NCBI RefSeq assembly: GCF_003063245.1 | Contig: NZ_MUXE01000012.1 | Span: 22,394 to 86,393 of the forward strand | Reading direction: 5' to 3' | From: Arcobacter caeni | GTDB taxonomy: Bacteria > Campylobacterota > Campylobacteria > Campylobacterales > Arcobacteraceae | DNA: 64,000 nt | Translations under genes and position numbers: made by a program | Shown here: piece after piece, positions 1 to 8,990 of the stretch | Numbering within the stretch: position 1 is the first letter of the stretch | Layout: each line of letters begins with the position of its first letter | The notes under the pieces: generated by a model | Told to the model about the DNA's origin: nothing | Seen by the model: the letters and a program-made list of their open reading frames with translations, nothing else | Database searches by the model: none

Positions 1-1313
1 TCTTCTTGCTTTAAAATAACTGTTGTAGAGTTACTTTTTATCAAATATTTTTTTGCAACATTAATTAAATCTTCTTTAGTTAATTTATCAACATTCTTTT
101 CATAGTTTAAAAGAGGTTTTATATTATCTCTTACAAAATATGAACCATATAGAGATGCAACTTCTGTTGAACTTTCAAGTGAAAAAATAAAATCAGCTTT
201 TGTGTTTATTTTTATCTTGTCAATATCTTTTTGAGAAATATCACCTTTTTGGATTTGCGCAATTGTATCTAAAATTTCTTTTTCAATTTCTTTAGCATCA
301 ACACCTTCATTTGCAACTGCCATAAACATGAAGATTCCAGGATCTTTTAATTCCATATTATAAGCATAAATTGTATTTACTAATCTTTTTTCATCTACAA
401 GTTTTTTTTGTAAAATTGAACTTTTTCCAGAACTTAGAAATTCACTTAAGGCTGATAATGCAACTTGATCTTCATGCTCAAAGTTTGGAATATGATAAGT
501 TATTGCAATCATTTGTACTGCTGATTCTTTATTTATTACAACTGTTTTTTCTCCATCTTGAACAGGTTCAATTGTATGAAGTTTTGAAGGAATCTCTTTT
601 TTATTTTTTATTTTTTTGAAATGTTTCTCAACAGATGCGAATACATTTTTTTCATCAATATCTCCAGCAATTACAACTATTGCATTTTTTGGTTGATAAT
701 AAGTGCTGTGAAAATCTCTAATATCAGTAATTGACCAATTTTGAATATCACTCATAAATCCAATTGGAGTCCAATGATATGGATGATAAATAAAAGCATT
801 ATTAAATAATCTAAATTGTAAATATCCCATTGGGTTATTATCAGTTCTCCATCTTCGCTCTTCTGCTACAACATCTCGTTCTGGTTGAAACTCTTCATCT
901 TTAAGAGTTAAGTTTTCCATTAAATCTGCAAATAATTCTAATGATTTATCCATATTTTTTGAAGCTGATTTTATATAATAGTGAGTATAGTCAAATGAAG
1001 TAGAAGCATTATTCATGCCACCAAATCCTTTTACTATTTCATCAAATTCACCAGCTTTTAAGTTTTTTGTAGATTTGAAATTTAAATGTTCTAACATGTG
1101 GGCAATTCCACTTTTTCCCATTTTTTCATCTCTACTTCCAACTTTATAAAAAACATCAGTTGAAATGACTCCTGAACCATTTTTCATGGGAATTGCAACT
1201 ATTTCTAAACCATTTTCTAAAGTTTTTGTATAATATTTTGGTAAGCTACTACTCATTAATTCTCCCGAAATTGTAATTAATAATAAAAATTGAATAATAA
1301 ATATTTTAATCAA
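1..1313 (-). CDS. M16 family zinc peptidase, 3' end beyond the window
   Basis: Read on the minus strand this is one open frame running off the left edge, so the C-terminus is missing. It encodes a pitrilysin/PqqL-type exported or periplasmic protease. The inverted zinc motif HMLEH is followed by NF, as in M16 peptidases, and a VAEERRWR segment downstream supplies the expected third acidic ligand region. Two starts compete. TTG at 1313 has AAGGA upstream and adds a hydrophobic signal-like N-terminus (MIKIFIIQFLLLITISG). ATG at 1256 has GGGAG six bases upstream but would remove the signal. I prefer the TTG because export suits the family. It begins 10 bases after the pyrD stop, so the two probably share a transcript. 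Confidence 0.85.
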   Translation of the reverse strand, partial: MIKIFIIQFLLLITISGELMSSSLPKYYTKTLENGLEIVAIPMKNGSGVISTDVFYKVGSRDEKMGKSGIAHMLEHLNFKSTKNLKAGEFDEIVKGFGGMNNASTSFDYTHYYIKSASKNMDKSLELFADLMENLTLKDEEFQPERDVVAEERRWRTDNNPMGYLQFRLFNNAFIYHPYHWTPIGFMSDIQNWSITDIRDFHSTYYQPKNAIVVIAGDIDEKNVFASVEKHFKKIKNKKEIPSKLHTIEPVQDGEKTVVINKESAVQMIAITYHIPNFEHEDQVALSALSEFLSSGKSSILQKKLVDEKRLVNTIYAYNMELKDPGIFMFMAVANEGVDAKEIEKEILDTIAQIQKGDISQKDIDKIKINTKADFIFSLESSTEVASLYGSYFVRDNIKPLLNYEKNVDKLTKEDLINVAKKYLIKSNSTTVILKQE

Positions 1314-1323
1314 TTTGTTCCTT

Positions 1324-2382
1324 TTATTTTAAATTAGCTCCAATGGCTTGAGAAATATTTTCATACCCATCTTTTGCCATTAACGCTAATAGTTCTTCAT
1401 TTATTTTTCGAACCATTGATGGTCCCTCAAAAATCATTCCTGAATATGATTGTACAAGATTTGCACCATCTTTGATTCTTTCATAAGCTTGCGCTCCAGA
1501 AGAAATTCCACCAACAGAAATTAAAACTGTTTTACCAAATAATTCTCGTCCTAGTTCTTTAAATAAACTAGCAGATTTTTGTGTTAAACAAGCTCCTGAA
1601 AGCCCACCAAAATTTTGACAATTTGGAACTAAACTATAATCAATAGTTGTATTAGTTGCAATGATTCCAGCAGCTCCTGCGTTAATTGCACTATTACATA
1701 AATCAATAGCCATAGAAATTTCCATATCAGGTGCAATTTTTAACAAAATTGGTTTTGCTGTTAATTCTTTTGCCATTGTGAAAAGTTCTGTTATAAACTT
1801 TTCATTTTGTAAATCTCTTAAATTTGGAGTATTTGGACTTGAAATATTTATTACTAAATAATCACTACTTGCTTCAAATTTTTTTATCAAACTTTTGTAA
1901 TCACTTAATGCAAACTCTTCAGGAGTTGTTTTATTTTTTCCTATATTTGTGCCAATTGGAATTGAAAAAGGATAAACTTTTTTTAAGTTTTTTAAAACTT
2001 CGTGGGCACCTTTGTTGTTAAATCCCATTGCATTTTGAACTGATTTTTGTTCAGGATATCTAAACATTCTAGGTTTTGGATTTCCATCTTGAGGTTTTGG
2101 TGTCATTGTTCCTATTTCTGTAAATCCAAATCCTAAAGATTTCATAGCCTTAATCATTGTTGCATTTTTATCAAAACCAGCTGCAAGTCCAACTGGGTTT
2201 TCAAATTTTACACCAAAAATTTCTTGTGTTAATTTAGGATTTGATATATAGTTTTTCTTTTCCATATATGCTTTTGCAATTTTACATTTTCCTAAAATTC
2301 TTAAACCATATTCTGCGAGATTGTGTGCAGTTTCTGGTTCAAACTTAAATAAGATTTTTTTTAGTGTTTGGTAGCTAATCAA
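1324..2382 (-). CDS. pyrD: Dihydroorotate dehydrogenase (quinone), class 2
   Basis: Oxidises dihydroorotate to orotate in pyrimidine synthesis, passing electrons through FMN to membrane quinone. The 352-residue length is normal for class 2. The family-typical NISSPNTPNLRDLQ stretch lies at about residues 179-192 and contains the class 2 catalytic serine. The N-terminal ~45 residues form the amphipathic membrane-docking helices of this class. The C-terminal glycine-rich SVGGISSG stretch fits FMN phosphate binding. The M16 peptidase gene follows in the same direction with a 10-base gap. Confidence 0.97.
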   Translation of the reverse strand: MISYQTLKKILFKFEPETAHNLAEYGLRILGKCKIAKAYMEKKNYISNPKLTQEIFGVKFENPVGLAAGFDKNATMIKAMKSLGFGFTEIGTMTPKPQDGNPKPRMFRYPEQKSVQNAMGFNNKGAHEVLKNLKKVYPFSIPIGTNIGKNKTTPEEFALSDYKSLIKKFEASSDYLVINISSPNTPNLRDLQNEKFITELFTMAKELTAKPILLKIAPDMEISMAIDLCNSAINAGAAGIIATNTTIDYSLVPNCQNFGGLSGACLTQKSASLFKELGRELFGKTVLISVGGISSGAQAYERIKDGANLVQSYSGMIFEGPSMVRKINEELLALMAKDGYENISQAIGANLK

Positions 2383-2465
2383 AGTTTATCCCTTTTTTTT
2401 AATTAATACATTTTATCTAAAAATCATTAAATATTGGTTTTAATGTTTTTTAACTCTTTAAATCA

Positions 2466-4175
2466 TTAAATATTTGCAAGATTATGCAATCTTTGATACT
2501 CTTTACAAGAGTTTAAAAGCTCAATTTCACTTCCCATACAAACAATTTCTCCACCTTTAAAAACAGCAATTTTATTTGCATTTTTGATTGTACTTAATCT
2601 ATGAGCTATAATAAAAGTGATTTTATTTTTACTAACTTCTTGAATAACTTCACTTATAATTGATTCACTTTCATTATCTAAAGCAGATGTTGCTTCATCT
2701 AAAATTAGTATTTGTGGATTTTTGTATAAAGCTCTAGCAATGGCAATTCTTTGTCTTTGTCCTCCACTTAAATTTGTTCCAAATTCATCTAAAAGAGTGT
2801 GTACACCTTTTTTCATTTTTAAAACAAAATCATAGGCGTGGGCTTGTTTTAAAACTTCAATAACTCTTATTTCATCTACTTCATAACCATAAGCCACATT
2901 TGCAGCTATTGTGTCATTAAAAATATAAACTCTTTGAGTTACTATTGAAATATTTTCTCTAAGTGATTTAATATTAAAATCTTTTATTGAAGTATTATTT
3001 AATAAAAGATTTCCTTGCGTTGTATCATAAAATCTAATTATTAGATTTATTAAAGATGATTTTCCACCACCACTATCTCCTACTAAGGCTATTATTTCAC
3101 CTTTTTTTGCTTCTAAATTAATATTTTTTAAAGCTTCAAAATCATCATATTTTAATGCAATATCTTTGAAACTTATAGTTTGAATATTAGAAGGACACTC
3201 TTTTTCACCTGAAATAATAGTTGCTTCTTTTGCAAAAATATCATTTATTCTTTCATTTGCAGCAAGGGCATCTTGCATTTTATTGTACAAAGAAGATAGT
3301 CTTCTAATTGGTGTATAAAGCATAAATAAAGCAGCAATAAAAGATGTAAAAGTTCCAGTTGAGATTTCACCAGAAATTACTTTTGAGCCACCCACAATAA
3401 TAACAGCTGCAAAAGCAAATGAACCAATAATTTCCATTAGTGGTGAAGTTAATTCATTTGTTTTTAATGCTTTCATATTGTATTTGAAAAAAATCATGTT
3501 GTGAACAGAAAACTTTGTTGCTTCAATTTTCTCACTTGAATTTGCTTTTATAATTTCTATATTATTAAATGATTCACTTAAACTAGATGTAATATCTGAG
3601 TTACTTTCTTGTGATTTAAAAGATAATTTTTTCATTCTTTTTGCTAATAAAGAAAGAGGATAAACAGCTAACGGTAAAACAATTAATCCATAAAATGCAA
3701 GTTCAGGCGAATGATAAATTACTAAACCAATAAGTCCTACTATTGTTAAAATTTCACTTAAAAATTCTGCAACATAGTTTGATATTGCTTGTTGAATTCT
3801 ATTAATATCATTTGTAATTCTACTTACAAGTTCTCCTCCATGTTTTTTTTGAAAGAAATCCATATCTAGTGTTAAAACATGAGAAAAAAGTTTATCTCTT
3901 ACAATTCTTGTAATATCTTGTCCAATAAATGAAATATAATAAACTTGCATATATCTTCCAAAACCTTTTGCTGTATAAAGTGCAATTACAATAAATGGCA
4001 TCATAAAAAGCATTTCTTTATTTTTATTGATAAAAATATCATCAAGTAAAGGCTGAATTGCATAAGCAGTTCCAGATGTTGCTGCTGAAACTAAAATAAT
4101 TCCTACAAAAGAGTAAAAAAAGAATAATTTATAATTTTTATAATAGGGTGAATATTGTTTAAAAAAGTCTCTCAT
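2466..4175 (-). CDS. msbA: MsbA-like ABC exporter (fused TMD-NBD half transporter)
   Basis: A 569-residue type IV ABC exporter subunit that would act as a homodimer in the inner membrane. Residues ~1-310 form a six-helix transmembrane domain. The nucleotide-binding domain has Walker A GDSGGGKSS at ~366-374, signature LSGGQ at ~469-473, Walker B ILILDE at ~489-494 and the switch histidine in IIAHRLST near 530. Length and position beside murJ suggest lipid A-core flipping (MsbA). Sequence alone does not exclude a lipid-linked oligosaccharide flippase of the PglK type, common in Campylobacterota. The fold is certain; the substrate is inferred. Confidence 0.85.
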   Translation of the reverse strand: MRDFFKQYSPYYKNYKLFFFYSFVGIILVSAATSGTAYAIQPLLDDIFINKNKEMLFMMPFIVIALYTAKGFGRYMQVYYISFIGQDITRIVRDKLFSHVLTLDMDFFQKKHGGELVSRITNDINRIQQAISNYVAEFLSEILTIVGLIGLVIYHSPELAFYGLIVLPLAVYPLSLLAKRMKKLSFKSQESNSDITSSLSESFNNIEIIKANSSEKIEATKFSVHNMIFFKYNMKALKTNELTSPLMEIIGSFAFAAVIIVGGSKVISGEISTGTFTSFIAALFMLYTPIRRLSSLYNKMQDALAANERINDIFAKEATIISGEKECPSNIQTISFKDIALKYDDFEALKNINLEAKKGEIIALVGDSGGGKSSLINLIIRFYDTTQGNLLLNNTSIKDFNIKSLRENISIVTQRVYIFNDTIAANVAYGYEVDEIRVIEVLKQAHAYDFVLKMKKGVHTLLDEFGTNLSGGQRQRIAIARALYKNPQILILDEATSALDNESESIISEVIQEVSKNKITFIIAHRLSTIKNANKIAVFKGGEIVCMGSEIELLNSCKEYQRLHNLANI

Positions 4176-4265
4176 TAATAATCCTGATTATTTAAATAAA
4201 AGGTGGATTATAGCCAAATCTTATTAAATAAAGTCATAGAGAAAATATATAAATATTAATTATAA

Positions 4266-5570
4266 TTAAGACTTTGAAAACATAACTATAAACTTTTTAA
4301 ATCCAAAAGCTTTTATTGTTAAAAAAAATAGTACAAATCCACCAATAGTTCCAGAAAAGGCAAGACCTGCTGCACCAAATGGTTTGATCAAGATTAAAGA
4401 AAATACAATATTACAACTCAAACTATACATTGATATTTTTGCTGTTAAAAATTGTTGTTCTTTTGCATAAAGCCAAAGAGAAAAAATCTTTGCAAGACCA
4501 AATGGTAATAATCCTATTAAATACATAGTTAAAATCAATGCAGTATTTTGTGTATCAGCACTTGTAAATTGTCCTCTTTCAAAAAGAAGTTTTATTATAA
4601 ATTCGTTAAAAACTATACCAATAAATGCAGATATAGATAATAATACAAATAAAATTAAAGCTGATTTTTTCATCAATTTTAAGGCACTATCTTCATCTTT
4701 ATTTTTTATAGCCTTTGCAACCATTGGAAATAGGGCGATTGAAGTTGCAATTGCAAAAATTGCAAGTGGAAGTTGAAAAATTCTATTTGCATAATAAAGA
4801 TATGAAATAGAACCACTCATTAAAAATGATGCCAACCAAGTATCTATAAATGCTGAAATATGAAGTGTTGAGGAACCAAAAGTTGCCGAAAAGAAATTTT
4901 TATAAAACTTACTTTCTTCTTTTTTCTCATGTTTTTTAAAATGAAATATTTTACATAAATTATTTTTTCTAAGAGCATATAAATGTACTGAAATTTGTAA
5001 AATTCCTCCACAAATTACACCATAAGATAAATAAAAAGTAATAGTATATTTTTCCATATTTTGAGAAATTAAAAGAGCAATTATCATGGCAATATTTAAA
5101 AGAGCAGTTGAATATGCACTTGTCGCAAAATGGCGTTTATACTGTAAAAGTGCTGCCATAAATGTTACTGCAAAAATTATAGGTAAATAATAGAAGTTTA
5201 TTGCAAATAATGGAGCTGCTAAATCAACTGTTTTTTCATCAAAACCAATAGCTATTGCTTTTGCTACAAAATGAGAAAAAGCCATAACCAAAAGAGATAA
5301 GATGATTAAAAAGCCAAATAATTGTAAAAATATTACTGATGAAAATCTAATTTTATGTTTTGATTTTGCATAAGATGGAATAAAAGCTTGTGTAAAAGCA
5401 CCATCTGCAAAAATACTTCTAAATAAATTTGGTAGTTTAAATGCTACAAAAAATATATCAGAATAGATATTTGCTCCTAAAATTGATGCTGTTAAAAGGT
5501 CTCGTACAAAACCTAAAACCCTTGAAACTAAAATTCCAGAACTATTTGTGAAAATTGATTTAAGTAACAT
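4266..5570 (-). CDS. murJ: Lipid II flippase MurJ
   Basis: A MOP-superfamily integral membrane protein (MviN/MurJ) that moves lipid II across the inner membrane for peptidoglycan synthesis. It is hydrophobic throughout, with the conserved N-terminal SRVLGFVRD segment and a later LLFERGQF segment typical of MurJ. At 434 residues it is shorter than the ~510 of E. coli but has no sign of truncation: it starts with a good ATG and ends in a charged tail. Its ATG overlaps the upstream nuclease stop by one base (TAATG), so translation is probably coupled. Confidence 0.93.
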   Translation of the reverse strand: MLLKSIFTNSSGILVSRVLGFVRDLLTASILGANIYSDIFFVAFKLPNLFRSIFADGAFTQAFIPSYAKSKHKIRFSSVIFLQLFGFLIILSLLVMAFSHFVAKAIAIGFDEKTVDLAAPLFAINFYYLPIIFAVTFMAALLQYKRHFATSAYSTALLNIAMIIALLISQNMEKYTITFYLSYGVICGGILQISVHLYALRKNNLCKIFHFKKHEKKEESKFYKNFFSATFGSSTLHISAFIDTWLASFLMSGSISYLYYANRIFQLPLAIFAIATSIALFPMVAKAIKNKDEDSALKLMKKSALILFVLLSISAFIGIVFNEFIIKLLFERGQFTSADTQNTALILTMYLIGLLPFGLAKIFSLWLYAKEQQFLTAKISMYSLSCNIVFSLILIKPFGAAGLAFSGTIGGFVLFFLTIKAFGFKKFIVMFSKS

Positions 5571-7156
5571 TAAAATCCTATTTTAAAATCTGAAGCAGAG
5601 TAAATAATTATTTGCATATTTCCTCTATATGAACCTAAATGACCAGTTGATATTGTAATTGTCTCACCGTTTTTTGGTAGTAAATTTCTTTTATTTGAAT
5701 ATATTTTTATGTATTTGTTTTCATCTAAATATAATTTTGAATTTTTGACAACCCCTTTTATGTTTGTAATAATTTCATTTTCATATTTAAAATCAAAAAT
5801 ATCTATATTTTCAGCATTTAAAAATAAAGATTTATAATTTTCAACTTTTTCAACTTCATCTAAAATAGCAAACTCTTTTATTTCTTTTAGTCCATAATAA
5901 TTAAAGATTTGTTTAATTTGAAGATTATATGAGTAACCTAATTTTAACTCTTTTGCATTATTGTAAATAAAAATTGCTCTATCATTTGGTCTTTTAATTA
6001 TTGCTTTTTCTTCATCTTTATAAATAACAACAGCTTTTTCTAAAATAATATCTTGGCTTAATTTCTCTTTTTTATATAAATCAGAAATAGTCGCTTTTTC
6101 TTCTTTTTTTTCACTCTTTAGTTCTTGATTTTTTAAAATAGTAGTATCTTTTTCATCCACAGAAAATTTTGCATAAATTGGAAGATGGTCTGAATAACCA
6201 CCTCCAATATGAGTTTTATTAAATCTTCCTTCACTCATTTGCCATCTTTTAACAATGTTATTTTCATATAAATATTCAGGTTTAAAAACCATAAAAGAAT
6301 TTGGAACATAAGATATTTTTTTAGTATCAAATAAAGCTGCTGGAATCAAAATATTATCAGGAGTATTGTTCTGATTTCTAAATTTACTTGAGAATCTCTC
6401 ATTTGGTGGTAAGTCTAACCATAAATTGTAATGAACTCTTTTCTCATTTTTTAATATATCATCATAGGTAATAAAATTATCATTTATAACTGTGTTTAAT
6501 ATATGATTTATTCCTGTAATTCCTAAAGTATTATTTAGTTTTTGATTTGTTTTGAAAGTTTGCATTTCATTATAATCAGAGTTAAAATCACCCAATAAAA
6601 TATAATCATAATCTTTTGGAAGTGATGTAATTCTTTCTTGTAAATCTTTTGCATATTTCACTCTATAACTCTCACCCACAGCTTTTGATGGCCAATGATT
6701 ATTAAAAACTTTAAATTCAATATTTTCATAAATAAAAGTTGTTTCAAGTATAGGTCTATAAACTTTTGTAGTAAATTTTACATCTAAATGTCTATTTTCT
6801 TTTATTTCTATTTTTGATAAAAAACCTACACCAATAGCAGAATTTGGATATTTTATAAAAGAATAATAGTGATAATTTGGAAGTTTTTTTAATAAAAGTT
6901 GCATTAATTCTCTATTTTCAACTTCTTGTAAAGCTATAATATCAGCATTAACATCTGTTAAAACTTTTACTAGATTATTAACTTTTATATTAAAAGTATT
7001 TTGATTCCAATTTGATTTTGTATTGGGTATAAATTCGCTGTATTCATCATTGTCATTATTTAAATCAAAGAAATTTTCTACATTATATGAAGCTATTGAA
7101 AAGGTATTAGCATTAAGTGTCAGTGTAAGTAAAAATAAGAATAAAATTTTGAGCAA
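5570..7156 (-). CDS. Exported endonuclease/exonuclease/phosphatase (EEP) family protein
   Basis: 528 residues with a cleavable signal (about 1-17) followed by a DNase I-like EEP domain (~18-331). The expected catalytic elements are visible: metal-binding Glu78 in LQEVE, His154 in NHWPSK, Asp190/Asn192 in GDFNSD, and the terminal YSDHLP box at ~321-326. The ~200-residue C-terminal part matches nothing I can name and is lysine/glutamate-rich at its start. It is probably a periplasmic or secreted nuclease or phosphodiesterase, similar to extracellular nucleases of other Campylobacterota; the substrate is unknown. It is first in a coupled pair with murJ. Confidence 0.85.
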   Translation of the reverse strand: MLKILFLFLLTLTLNANTFSIASYNVENFFDLNNDNDEYSEFIPNTKSNWNQNTFNIKVNNLVKVLTDVNADIIALQEVENRELMQLLLKKLPNYHYYSFIKYPNSAIGVGFLSKIEIKENRHLDVKFTTKVYRPILETTFIYENIEFKVFNNHWPSKAVGESYRVKYAKDLQERITSLPKDYDYILLGDFNSDYNEMQTFKTNQKLNNTLGITGINHILNTVINDNFITYDDILKNEKRVHYNLWLDLPPNERFSSKFRNQNNTPDNILIPAALFDTKKISYVPNSFMVFKPEYLYENNIVKRWQMSEGRFNKTHIGGGYSDHLPIYAKFSVDEKDTTILKNQELKSEKKEEKATISDLYKKEKLSQDIILEKAVVIYKDEEKAIIKRPNDRAIFIYNNAKELKLGYSYNLQIKQIFNYYGLKEIKEFAILDEVEKVENYKSLFLNAENIDIFDFKYENEIITNIKGVVKNSKLYLDENKYIKIYSNKRNLLPKNGETITISTGHLGSYRGNMQIIIYSASDFKIGF

Positions 7157-7215
7157 ATATATCTCCGATAAATTTTTTGTAATATTATCGAAGATATTAT
7201 TTTTTAGAGGTTAAA

Positions 7216-7866
7216 CTATTTTTTAGAATTTAATCTTGATTGATACTCTTGCGGATGTTTACATACAGGACAAACTTTTAGAGCTTTTTTACCTCTATGA
7301 ATATGTCCACACTCTTCACAAATCCACTCTTCTTCTTCATCACTAACAAACTCTTTTTCTGAATCTAGTCTGTTTTTTAACATTCTATACATATTTTCAT
7401 GTTCGATTTCGATTTTACCAATCATAGTTAATAATTTTGCAATTTCTGTATGACCTTCGTCTTTTGCAACTTTTGCAAAATCTGGATACATAGTTATATT
7501 TTCATAAGATTCACCGTCAATTGCATATTGAAGATTTTCACTTGTATTACCAAACTCTTTGTCGTAATTTAAAACATTGTATGCTTTTAATTCAAGTTTA
7601 GCATGAGTTTTTTCGTTGTTTGCAGCTCTTTGGAAATGTTCAGCAATATCTCTGTAACCCTCTTTTTGTGCTACATTTGCAAAATATTCATATTTATTTC
7701 TTGCCATTGATTCCCCAGCAAAAGCTTTCATTAATACCACAGAAGTTAAATCTGTTGTTATACACTGCATTTCTTGACCACAGCAGTGTAATTTTCCACC
7801 ACCAACCTTTTGTACTTCTACTTCATTTCCACATTTGTTACATTTATAAGTTTCATATTGTCTCAT
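7216..7866 (-). CDS. rrc: Desulforubrerythrin (three-domain rubrerythrin)
   Basis: A non-haem iron peroxidase that reduces hydrogen peroxide in the cytoplasm. Three modules are visible in 216 residues. The N-terminal desulforedoxin-like Fe site has Cys9, Cys12 and the adjacent pair Cys28-Cys29. A four-helix diiron domain follows, with ExxR/ExxH-type ligands in the GESMARNKYEYF and NNEKTHAKLE segments. The C-terminal rubredoxin knuckle has ECGH and CPVC. This order is the one described for the Campylobacter jejuni protein Cj0012c (Rrc). It is divergent from perR, and operator-like palindromes between them suggest direct PerR control. Confidence 0.94.
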   Translation of the reverse strand: MRQYETYKCNKCGNEVEVQKVGGGKLHCCGQEMQCITTDLTSVVLMKAFAGESMARNKYEYFANVAQKEGYRDIAEHFQRAANNEKTHAKLELKAYNVLNYDKEFGNTSENLQYAIDGESYENITMYPDFAKVAKDEGHTEIAKLLTMIGKIEIEHENMYRMLKNRLDSEKEFVSDEEEEWICEECGHIHRGKKALKVCPVCKHPQEYQSRLNSKK

Positions 7867-7941
7867 TTTAACTCCTACATTAAATTGTTTTATTATAACA
7901 TTTTATAATTTTATTTACCTAGATTAAAATATATTTTATTT

Positions 7942-8005
7942 AAGGATAATAATTATTATTTGAGAATTATAAAATATTTAAACTTAAAAGAAAATTATTA
8001 TCCTT
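7942..8005. promoter_or_regulatory. Mirrored pair of PerR/Fur-box-like sites between rrc and perR
   Basis: The 13-base arm AAGGATAATAATT (7942-7954) recurs as its exact reverse complement at 7993-8005, 38 bases away, so one copy faces each divergent gene. The left copy also sits in the perfect 14-base palindrome ATAATAATTATTAT (7946-7959), close to the TTATAATnATTATAA PerR consensus. The arrangement suggests that one regulator controls both genes and its own expression. Binding is inferred. Confidence 0.6.
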
Positions 8006-8121
8006 TGAAAATTTTTATGTTATAATTCTCTTATCTAGTTATAAAATATAAATTTGTAACTAAATATAATTTATGTGGAAATAAATATTAAAATAGTATT
8101 ATTCCGCGCAAGGAAGTTTTA

Positions 8122-8526
8122 ATGACAAATTATACAAATTTATTAAAAGAATATGATTTAAAAGTTACTCCACAAAGAGTAGCAATTGTTGAAGAACTTT
8201 ATAAAAACGGTCACATGAACATTGATGATTTATACAAAAAACTATTATCTAAGTTCCCATCTGTATCATTAGCAACTATTTATAAAAATATAAATGCAAT
8301 GATTGAAAAAGTTTTTCTTTCAGAGGTAAAAATACCAAACTCAAAATCTGTTTATGAATTGGTTAAAACAGAACATGCTCATTTAGTTTGTTCTTGTTGT
8401 GGACATATTGAAGATATAATGTTGGATGCATCAAGTATCTTAACTCAAACTTCAACTTTAAGTTCATTTAAAATTGATTCAACAAATATAATTTTGGGTG
8501 GACTTTGCCCTAAATGTTCAAAATAA
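8122..8526 (+). CDS. perR: Peroxide-responsive Fur-family regulator PerR
   Basis: A 134-residue Fur-family repressor. The N-terminal winged helix carries the recognition segment VSLATIYKNINAM, typical of PerR/Fur. The dimerisation domain has the structural zinc cysteines CSCC near residues 93-96 and CPKC at the C-terminus. The histidine-rich EHAHLVCSCCGH segment fits the family. PerR is favoured over Fur because its divergent partner is a peroxide-scavenging rubrerythrin, an arrangement known for PerR regulons in this phylum. The gene is probably autoregulated through the mirrored sites upstream. Confidence 0.88.
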   Translation: MTNYTNLLKEYDLKVTPQRVAIVEELYKNGHMNIDDLYKKLLSKFPSVSLATIYKNINAMIEKVFLSEVKIPNSKSVYELVKTEHAHLVCSCCGHIEDIMLDASSILTQTSTLSSFKIDSTNIILGGLCPKCSK

Positions 8527-8532
8527 TCTATG

Positions 8533-8564
8533 AAATAGTCTAGTTGTAAACTAGGCTATTTTTT
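8533..8564. terminator. Bidirectional hairpin between perR and ybeY
   Basis: Stem AATAG-CTAGTT / AACTAG-CTATT with one mismatch, followed by a T run on the plus strand. It fits a rho-independent terminator for perR and can serve the convergent ybeY/radA transcript. Confidence 0.8.
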
Positions 8565-8982
8565 ACGAATTTCTAACTATTAAACTATCAGGTAAATTAA
8601 ATTTTTTTATCAACTCTTCTTCTTTAGCTCTATGTTCTCCATCATCAACTTCATGGTCATATCCTAAAAGATGTAATATTCCATGAATAAATAAAAGTGA
8701 AAATTCTTCATTAAAACTGTGACCATATTCTTTTGATTTTTCTTCTACAAAATCTGTTGAAATTACAATCGAACCCAAAGGCATATTTACAAAATCGTAA
8801 TCAAGGGGAAAACTCAAAACATCAGTTGCTTTGTCTATTTTTCTATGTTCTTTATTTAGTACTTGAATTTCATCATTTTTAACAACAAGAAGTTCTATAT
8901 CTTTTTTCGTTAGAGTTTGGGCAATTTTTTCTAAACTTGAAATATCAATTTCAAATTGTGTATTATTTTCTAAATCAATCAT
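8563..8982 (-). CDS. ybeY: Endoribonuclease YbeY, rRNA maturation factor
   Basis: A single-strand endoribonuclease for 16S rRNA 3' processing and ribosome quality control. The family zinc signature HGILHLLGYDH supplies His100, His104 and His110 in a 139-residue protein of normal length. The upstream ATDVLSFPL segment is also characteristic of YbeY. It lies eight bases downstream of radA in the same direction, so co-transcription is likely. Confidence 0.95.
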   Translation of the reverse strand: MIDLENNTQFEIDISSLEKIAQTLTKKDIELLVVKNDEIQVLNKEHRKIDKATDVLSFPLDYDFVNMPLGSIVISTDFVEEKSKEYGHSFNEEFSLLFIHGILHLLGYDHEVDDGEHRAKEEELIKKFNLPDSLIVRNS

Positions 8983-8990
8983 TTTTTTCC

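Noticed and set aside
371..619. Plus-strand ORF inside the M16 peptidase
   Set aside because: Leu/Phe-rich shadow of the peptidase gene with no independent start signal.
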